A stretch of DNA of 60,000 nucleotides from Bugula neritina. Taxonomy: Eukaryota > Bryozoa > Gymnolaemata > Cheilostomatida > Bugulidae. The position numbers and the translations under genes were made by a program. The notes under the pieces are model-generated. The model saw only the letters and a list, made by a program, of their open reading frames with translations. It searched no databases and was not told where the DNA came from. This document shows positions 24,714 through 60,000 of this stretch, piece after piece. Within the stretch, counting starts at the first letter, position 1, and each line of letters begins with the position of its first letter. The stretch lies in NCBI GenBank assembly GCA_964035545.1, contig OZ037768.1, positions 18,829,700 to 18,889,699 on the forward strand, read 5' to 3'.

Positions 24714-25520
24714 GGAGATCTTTCTAGACTTTATAGGTGGGCAAAAAAAGCAATATGAAGTTTAACTCAAAGAAAAGTAATGTCATCACCTTTGATAAGA
24801 AAACAGAAAATATGAAAAATGTCTTCACTTATAAATTAGGAGAAGATCCCCTGAATAGAGTTGGAGTTGTAAAATACCTTGGAATATTGCTATCAGCAGA
24901 TTTGAAATGGAATAAGCATGTCGAAAATGTCATATCAAAGGCATACAGAGTATTAGGTTTAATCAAGCTCACACTAGGAAATGCCCCAGAAAATGTTAAA
25001 ATTCTTGCATATAAAACTCTTTGTAGACCTCTTCTGGAATATGCTGCTGAAGTATGGGACCTGTGCAATAAACATCTAATAACAAGATTAGAAGTTACTC
25101 AAAATAGGGCTGTACAGTTCATTAAAAATTTAAAGGGTAGAGAAGTATCGGTAACAGATGCCAAATTTGACCTAGGCCTAGAAACATTAAGAAAGCGCAG
25201 ACAGTCACAGAGAATTTCTTTGTTGTGTCATATTACTGCTAATGATGATTTATTTCCAACCTTAAATAACACACTTAAATCTATTAAATCCTCAACCCAT
25301 AACATGAATACCCGTATTAACACCTTCAATGCTATGGCCTGCGATTCAAGCCTGTACCTGCAGGGTTTCCTGTTGCGCACTGTCCGGGAGCTCCGTACGG
25401 GGGAGATAGTAGCGGATTTTTGAGCCTAGATAGATCCGAGGGTCCCACAATTACTCTCTCCGAGAGGTCTTGGGGCTTAACCCAATCAAGATCAAGATAA
25501 TGATAATATTTAAATCTGGC
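24714..25520 (+). pseudogene. 5'-truncated, frameshifted LINE (non-LTR RT) 3' end
   Basis: A 228-codon open stretch (24737-25423) matches the C-terminal part of jockey/CR1-like non-LTR reverse transcriptases. It has MKFNSKKSNVITF, then VKYLGILLSADLKWNKHVEN, YKTLCRPLLEYAAEVWD, QNRAVQFIKN and a trailing region that aligns end to end with the family. The catalytic FADD region and everything upstream are missing. A frame upstream, 24711-24743, encodes LSRLYRWAKK, which fits the same protein one frame over; the shift falls in a run of seven A at about 24742-24748. About 90 nt of 3' tail ending in ATGATAAT follow. It is a dead 5'-truncated copy and probably lies within the 5' introns of the HEAT-like gene. 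Confidence 0.88.
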
Positions 25521-25719
25521 CATCTGGTCAAATTGTGTTCTCATACTATTCACGTAACCATTAGGGTGCAAGTCATTTCGTACACAAGTCGTTTCGTACC
25601 CACTTTTTCAGGTCGTTTTGTACGCATCTGATAGGTTTTTTTCATACACATCAATTTAAATTTATTTTTTAATATTTATTTGTTATTTGATTATGAGTCA
25701 TACATTAGTACATACATAC

Positions 25720-26228
25720 TGTGATGGCTGTGGCATATATCATGCTACCCCCTTCCTCAATCGCTTTTGAACCGTAGCCTACAGACTGTCCTACAAACAC
25801 ACTGGCGACTCATTCCTGTCTTAACTAACATTCTTATTCATGCCGCATGGCGGCACTTTACATGCCGCATGGCGATACTCTGAGATGCCGTACACTCTAC
25901 TATGGCCGAATGACGGCCTCCACTGCGGCTATTTGTCGGCAAGACAACCGGAACTCGCGGGCCAATCAGAATGAAGCTCCCTTATATAGCTAAGCAGGAC
26001 ACTCAGTGCGACCAGTGACACTTGGCTAGTAAGATTATTAATACATGGCTCTGTTGTTATACTACTGTCTTTTACCTCAATATCTCTTTTATTATTAGCA
26101 TTTTAATATAGTTATTCTCAAACGAATCAATCATAGTTCTTTCTTTTGGATAAACACAAAGAGTTATGTTCTAGCTTCTCATACACACATAACCCACACT
26201 TAGTAGTTATTCACGCAAAATTACAACA
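25720..26228. mobile_element. Solo LTR nested in the TIR element
   Basis: A 509-bp block beginning TGTGATGGCTGTGGCATATA and ending in AATTACAACA has the TG...CA edges typical of LTRs. A perfect 4-bp direct repeat, ATAC, flanks it at 25716-25719 and 26229-26232. It is markedly more GC-rich than its host element and carries a TATA-like promoter. No primer-binding site, internal region or second LTR follows, so this is a solo LTR left by LTR-LTR recombination. Ty3/Gypsy-type origin is plausible from the 4-bp duplication but not proven. Orientation is taken as plus from the TATA position. Confidence 0.8.
25983..25989 (+). promoter_or_regulatory. TATA-like element of the solo LTR
   Basis: TATATAG lies mid-LTR after a GC-richer segment and about 25 nt before CACTCAGTGC, a plausible initiator. 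This is the U3/R arrangement expected of an LTR promoter. Activity is inferred. Confidence 0.5.
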
Positions 26229-26853
26229 ATACAATAATAGATTAATATAAAACATTGATCACAATGAAGCCAAAAAATGGTAGCATGTTCAATAATTATA
26301 TAAAAATAAATATTAACACATTTATCATAATAAATAATAGATTGATATAAAACATTGAACAATAGCCATAGGTGACATGGGAGGTGTGAAGCTAAGAGCT
26401 ACATGCTGGGATGCAATAAATAAGTAAACTAGCATCATTCAAGTGGTTATCTAGTCAATTAATTTATTATTCATTTTGTGTACGAAATGGGCAGCAGTTT
26501 GTGCACGAAATGACCATTTTGCATTCGAAATGACCGATGTACGAAACGACTTGTGTACGAAACGACAGTAACCCAGCCAATAGTGTAGTCTGGGGTAAAG
26601 CTCAAACCCCCCTGTTTATCATTAGTTATCACAGGATGCTTGTTTATAAAGCGTTTTGAGTTGTGTAAAATTGATGTTTCCTACGCTCATGTTTCATGAT
26701 TCTAATAATTATATAATGGTTGGGCAGTTCTAATAACTCTCAATGAAAATAAGAACTTGGTCATTTTCGAAAGAAGTATATTTTAGGGAAACGCAACAAA
26801 ACGTGATTTACACTTGTAGTTGTGTATGTTTTAATTTTGTTTATTAATTTTAG

Positions 26854-42798
<15,945 letters not shown>

Positions 42799-43303
42799 GC
42801 ATCTATGATTGTTCCGTCCGCAAGATTTGGCTCTGTATATTTTGCAATTTTTACAAATTTCTTTTATTCTTTTGCTATTGTACTGTTTTTGCCACTAGAA
42901 ATACTCCCAGTGTTATTTTCATTGTAATATATTGAGTAACAATAAACATATTGTTGATGAGTGTTTCTACATTACAACATCTTCACAAGGCATAACAATA
43001 TGCTGCTATAGCATTGACATCTACTACATTCAACAACAAAGTATATATTAAAGGTCATCTACATACAACAGGTCACGTTTCAGTATTGAAGAAGCCATAG
43101 TATTCATAATTTTCTGAATGCTGAGGATTCTAGTATTATAAACTGTTACTTGACTAATTGTTCATGGCAACAACTTTATAATCATGCAAAGCCATCATCT
43201 TTTATAAAACAATTGCACAGGAAGCTGGTTCAGAGGAATACATAACATGATACAAAACCTGCTTCAATTATATAACTTATAATACTGAATAAATTAAGTA
43301 TTG

Positions 43304-54981
<11,678 letters not shown>

Positions 54982-57900
54982 TGTGAGTCAAGTTTGCCAC
55001 AAGTACGCGTTAGATAAGTTATTCTCCTAGAATAAATAGCTTAAATTGACACATTTGGCAAACAAAACTAAGGTTCAACAAAAAAATTCAACTTTCAGTC
55101 AAAAATTTCATTTAGGCTATGTATAATCCTTAAATTTAAAAGCAAATAATAATGTAACAACTAATACTACTAGTAGCAGTAGGCTACTACTGATGTTAGT
55201 AATACTAATATTTAAATATCATAAATATGAGATAAAACACATATTAATTTTCAACAATAATCAAATACAATTGTAGCACTAGTAGTAGTTATATACTTAT
55301 ATCTATATTAATACTTCAACTTACACTAATACTAATAGGCAACAGCATTATTTAATTATAGCAATAGCAATGAAAGTCATAATGAAAAATTGTAATGTTA
55401 ATCATAGTGATGATCTGAAAATAATCATGATTAATAATATTGTTAATTGCATTTATGATTATTCTCACATCCTGATCATCATTCATTAACTTTAAATGAT
55501 TATGATTAACAATATCATTTAGTGATTTACTTTTAGTTTTACCTCAACATCAACATGACATTTGATAATCACTCAGCTACTGTCACTTAGTTATAGTCAC
55601 AGTCACACTGATACTAATACTCGTAGTCAATACCATAATTAAAATCATTAAATCAGATAATCATAATGCATATGTATATGTCATTGTGATATGAATATCA
55701 ATATTAACATGAAAATGAATTACAAAAGTGAATATAAATTTCGAAATTCTAAAGTAATTTAATTTTTTCATCATCATCACCATTAATTTCAAATTTACCA
55801 ATCAAGTTTGACTTTGAGTCTGGTTATGACAGTTGAACTAAAATTACTTTTAGTTTTACTGATTACTCACTTTAGTTAACGAAAATTAAAAATGAATTTG
55901 AAATAAACCTCATGACAAACGAAACGGGTACACTAAAATCATAAGTGATTAAGAGATTTACTTTAAAATTATGAAACTAAGTGGCGATGTCCTTTATTTT
56001 CTCAGACCTGTAACTGCAGCACAAACTTAAATTGAAAGTCTGTAATTAAAAAAATAGTAAAAAGAAAAAGTTACAGCAAGTCACTCACACTGCACCAGAA
56101 AAAAACCGGAATTGAAATCGAATCGATGTTGACTAGATATTATGATTATTACCATTTGGTAGGAAAACTTAGGAAGAAAAGATAACTCCATGCACAAACC
56201 ATGCGAAACAGTAATTTATTATTTACAGTATATAATTATCAATGAAAGGTCCTGCTAGTTATTGACAAATACTTTTGCCAGACCTAATTTACTTTTTAGT
56301 TAGCCACTAACCAAAGTGATAGGGTCACTATATCGTGATAATGCTATTGAGATTTAGGTTATATGGCTTATATTTCAGAGAATTTTTCCAATATGGATTC
56401 AATCAAACTTGATAACACTAGTATAGGGTACCTGCGTATATTTATCTAAATCATATGCTTGTGGTGCATTGAACACATCAAGGAAAAAATACTATCATAC
56501 GTCCTTTTCTATAGTTTTGTAATATCTTTTTCTTTTATCTGTTTAACAATCTAACATGGATATAGACTAGAATTTCTGCGAAGCATGCTCAACTTATCAC
56601 AACATGGCTCTGCAGTAACTCTATGCATAGAATAAAGCACAGCTAAAACTGTAAAAACTTATTGCATAATAAAGTAAGCATTAGCCAAAATTGAAAACTG
56701 CCTACCTGCACCTAGTACCTTTAAGTGCAGTCTTCCAGAAACAAACATGATAATAATATGTTATACTTTAAAATGATATGGTAAGGTATGGGTAGATTAT
56801 ATAATTTTGCCTAAACCACAATATAATTATGTATACTTTATTAACTTACTTGCTCCATCATTACATCTAAATATAGTTTTACATTTATCTATGTAGTACA
56901 AACCTAGTAGAAACACCTCCCACTTGCATGCATTTATGCAGTTGAAATATTTATGTATATCTTATATTTGGATGATCTACCACCATTTTATTGACATGAA
57001 TGTATAGCATTTACATATGAAATATTTCTTGAAAAAATTCAGCATAGGTCAGCTGACAGCTAATTTAACTTGACAATATGAAAATAGGTAGGATTTGTCT
57101 TTATCACCATCAGTATGTTTAATAAGGAGTCTAGAACCACATACAGCTTCAGCTATTGTGTAGCTTGCATTAACATAATAATACACTCTAGAAACTTTAT
57201 TACTATTATGATTTATTATTATAACTTCATTCGCAAAGTATCCATCTTTGGCCAATATTGTGATGATGCAGTGACAGTAATACTAATATAATATACTGAA
57301 GTAAGTTGAAGTGAGAGTGTGGCATGCAGAATGGAAGCACATCACCTTTATTTCTTGCAACCCAGATCTGCCTTGTAGAAATGAAATATAATTTTAACAC
57401 AGACCTGGTATTGTGCGGCTTTGAACATACAACATAACTTTCATTCATGTGTTATGAGACAAAATCAGTTGCATAATTTATACCTGTAAACACCAACGAG
57501 TCCAAATGTAATATTTTGATAAATTGAAATTAAGAAAAAAAGAAAGAAAAATATCAACTGTAATAAAATATGGTAAAATATTGTATAAGAAGTTGTATTT
57601 TAGTATCATGCATGCTATAGTCTGCATGATTGACCCAGTTCTACTATTAGTTATTAGGAGTGAAGTTGGGTTGATTAAATAGAGTTATAACTTCTCTTTT
57701 AGTAATATTGTAGTATTATTCATAATTAGAAAAAGATCTATAACTATATTTTGGTGGTATTTCAATATTTGCATAATTTAAATACCTTTCAAATTTTGTA
57801 ATAGTTTACATATTTGGTTTTGATAAAATAAAATATTATTGTCATATGAAGCCAATATATGTTACTAGGCTAGTATTAGAAGCATGTAGCTTGGCTATGT

Positions 57901-58192
57901 AAACCTGTTGGTAGATTGTTCACACTTACAGTCACTTCAAGTGTAATGCGATGTTATTAAGGTAAACTTATTAGCATAGCTGACTGGGTTGTTATAAGAA
58001 CAAAATATTTTACAGTCTTATTGTTTTAAGCACTAGCTTTAGTATATGGGGTGTAAGTGTAACTTAAATGTATGTAGTTTGCAAATTAATCATTGTTAAA
58101 GCTCACAGTAATGCAGTACTGTTAGATTTTATTCAAATTTTATTATGTTACATCACCCTACTTATTTTAAAAAGCATTTTGGTTGCTTGCAG
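54982..58192. other. Intergenic upstream of beta-adaptin
   Basis: Contains the presumed 5' UTR and promoter of the beta-adaptin gene, with no clear TATA or initiator, and a degenerate ACT/AGT/AAT simple-sequence tract at about 55140-55800. A 68-codon minus frame at 57049-57255 reads protein-like but has no recognised domain. I see no supported exon. Confidence 0.55.
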
Positions 58193-60000
58193 TATTCCTG
58201 CGCATTAAGAAATAGCATGCTATACCTGGATGAAGACCAGTTTTTCAATCAGGAGGTGGAAAGCAAACGAGCTGGAAATAATGACTCTGGTTCGAATCTT
58301 CCTACCGGCTATCAAGGATATCAAACACTTTCTGCAGGACTAACGGAGCCAACGCAAGCGCCAATTCTGCTACCAAACTATGCGAGTGGATACGCTCCCA
58401 ACCAGCAGTCTGCTTCCGAAATCTTAAACTACCATTTAGATCAGATCAATTTGCTGACCTCTGAATCACCCACTCTAGCCAATCACAATGCACTCAATCA
58501 GCCAATAGAGTTCGTGCAACAAGAAAACTTTGTTGAAACTGATAACGGCAATTTTCCACAAGAGGAGAATATAGCTTTTAGTCCACAGCCAGCTCAAGAG
58601 CCTTTTGCTTTTGATGGAAGTATTCAAAGTAATGACATTGGGTTACAATCTGCTAACCAAGCCTCCTTCTTACCAAACGCTTCTCAGTTATATGGCTACT
58701 TGCCAATGCAACAGGTGCCACCAGAATTCTTGGGTGAATTATACGTCAACCAACCATCAGACTATGCCCCTCAGTATGATGCTAATGGCAATGTACTAAG
58801 TGCACCTTATCAGAATGAAAGTGTACCAGATAATCCACCCATAGATACCAACACCTCTGAGCTTGGTAAATCAAACCAGGAAAGTGGTGTAGACTCGACA
58901 GATGCTAAGGATGCAGGTCAGAATCCAGGTGATGATCCTATAATTACAGGAGGTCAGCCCACCAGCGAAAAACCAGAAGATACGTTGCCAAAGTCATGTG
59001 GTATGCTGTTTTACGAATGGCCTTTATTTATGTGTTTACAGAAGTAAATAATTAGTGCATAAATAAAATTTCCTTCCATCTTTACTTCCCAATTTATAAA
59101 TTATTTCCATAAGTTAAAATTTTTAACTTTGAAATGAACAGTAGAAATATTTTTTTAGTCTTTGATTAGTTGGTCCTATTTCAGCCCTACTGTCTATTAA
59201 CAAATAATTTTATATTTATTGCAAATGTTTACCAACCAGTTTATAGACAATGCACCAAATTATATACCTGATGATAATGTTGAAAAATTATTGGAATAAA
59301 ATGATAGTAAATAAATACAAAATATTTCAATAATTTTAATATAGATGTGAATAATTCTAAAGATGAGTCTTTGCTCAATCAAATCTTTCGAAAAATGTCA
59401 GTTCAAACACATTTTGATGGCGGATATACTAACTATGAAGTTAACCTTAGTGCAGTGGAAAAGGAAAGAAAAGTGATTACAGACAAAAATGGAGTTGCCA
59501 CATCAGAAGAAATTGTTATCAAAAAGGTATAAAAAGCTAAACTCAAAATTTACAGCTACTACATGTCTAGTATTTAATCTAAAAATTGTATATATACAGA
59601 CATAAATAGCAATATAATCTATGATGAATCGGTGTTAGAACAAATAAACATGTTGCGTGGCTATTGATACATGAAATATAGCAGAATTTAAATTTACAGA
59701 GCAAGATTGGCCAAACAACTTGTGGTGAACAGTATCTGATAGAGAAGCGTACAACCATTCGAACACCCAGAGCTACAGTATTGAAGTCTAGTGAAACCCA
59801 ACCAAACGAATTGAACATTTCTGAAGTTGAGCAGTCTGCTAGCGTTGACCAAATCAGCGAATCAGAAGCGAAATGTGAAATGGAGCCAAAAGAAAAAGCT
59901 CCTACAGATAAAGTTGGAGAAACAGTATCTGAATCAAAACAAAATGTAAATTGTAAAGTATCAATTGATAAAGTGAATAAAGCCGTCAGCCGCCCATCCC
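58193..60000 (+). CDS. Q/N/P/E-rich protein, unrecognised (partial)
   Basis: Three exons join in frame: 58193-59000, 59345-59526 and 59700 to the window edge, about 430 residues so far. Joins are TGT G|AT and AAG|AGC; donors are GTATGC and GTATAA, and the acceptors follow good pyrimidine tracts. The first exon follows TTGCTTGCAG; an ATG lies at 58217 and an in-frame ATG without splicing at 58145, so the true start is unresolved. Exon 1 is low-complexity, rich in Gln, Asn, Pro, Ser and Tyr (TGYQGYQTL; NQPSDYAPQYDANGN). The next exon reads KMSVQTHFDGGYTNYEVNLS, and the last is acidic/basic mixed. No catalytic motif, transmembrane segment or signal peptide is visible. It is probably an intrinsically disordered protein; I do not recognise the family. 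The reading frame is open to the last base of the window. Confidence 0.7.

Larger units (their letters stand above)
25572..26567. mobile_element. TIR element with iterated GTCGTTTCGTAC ends
   Basis: The two ends are inverted. The left end reads GTCATTTCGTACACAAGTCG then TTTCGTAC. The right end, reverse-complemented, reads GTCGTTTCGTACACAAGTCG then TTTCGTAC, one mismatch in 28. Each end continues with further degenerate GTCRTTTYGTRC units (left at about 25611; right at about 26480-26540). The interior (excluding the nested LTR) is AT-rich with a duplicated AATAATAGATTRATATAAAA segment (26235 and 26335) and no transposase. GTAACC occurs on both sides (25554 and 26568) but does not sit exactly at the left edge, so the target-site duplication is unproven. 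Confidence 0.75.

Noticed and set aside
57049-57255. Minus-strand 68-codon frame that reads somewhat protein-like
   Set aside because: No domain and no clear acceptor or partner exon. It could be a terminal exon but cannot be supported.

Overview
The window is an AT-rich stretch of nuclear DNA from an animal. Its genes are split into many short exons with GT/AG introns. The encoded proteins are metazoan: a Wnt ligand, a beta-adaptin and a Ubc13-partner E2 variant. The intergenic DNA is full of tRNA-derived SINEs, hairpin and TIR elements, a LINE remnant, a solo LTR and (TA)n tracts. A bilaterian invertebrate is the best reading. A spiralian such as a mollusc or bryozoan is plausible but is inference only.

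Layout. 1-5.3 kb: no gene; a diverged tandem duplication, one copy carrying a TIR insertion, then two SINEs. 5.3-6.9 kb (-): a three-exon gene for an unrecognised small membrane protein. 6.9-13.2 kb: intergenic, with a hairpin element, a 774-bp TIR element and a tRNA-like sequence. About 13.3-17.9 kb (+): a Wnt gene. 21.1-23.9 kb (-): a UBE2V/Mms2-type E2 variant, four exons, 140 aa, convergent with the Wnt gene. 24.3-26.6 kb: LINE 3' remnant, then a TIR element carrying a nested solo LTR. 26.9-42.8 kb (+): at least 28 exons of a large alpha-helical HEAT-like protein that I cannot name, with its 5' end unresolved. 43.3-55.0 kb (-): a complete 20-exon beta-adaptin (AP-1/AP-2 beta), 927 aa, convergent with the HEAT-like gene. 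55-58.2 kb: intergenic. 58.2-60 kb (+): the first visible exons of a Q/N/P/E-rich unrecognised protein that runs off the window.

The genes do not form a functional cluster. They look like ordinary neighbours: developmental signalling (Wnt), K63 ubiquitin signalling (UBE2V), clathrin-coated vesicle traffic (beta-adaptin) and three unassigned proteins. Exon joins were checked by reading-phase arithmetic. All join in frame except one point in the HEAT-like gene (36512 to 37300), where a small exon is probably missing.

The most interesting material is the unassigned HEAT-like protein, tandem duplications that copy 5' splice sites in two genes, a Wnt acylation loop with unusual residues, a solo LTR nested in a TIR element whose ends are iterated short units, and several repeat families with clear target-site duplications. 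I found no operon, CRISPR array or defence-like system. Nothing here amounts to a clear new molecular system.
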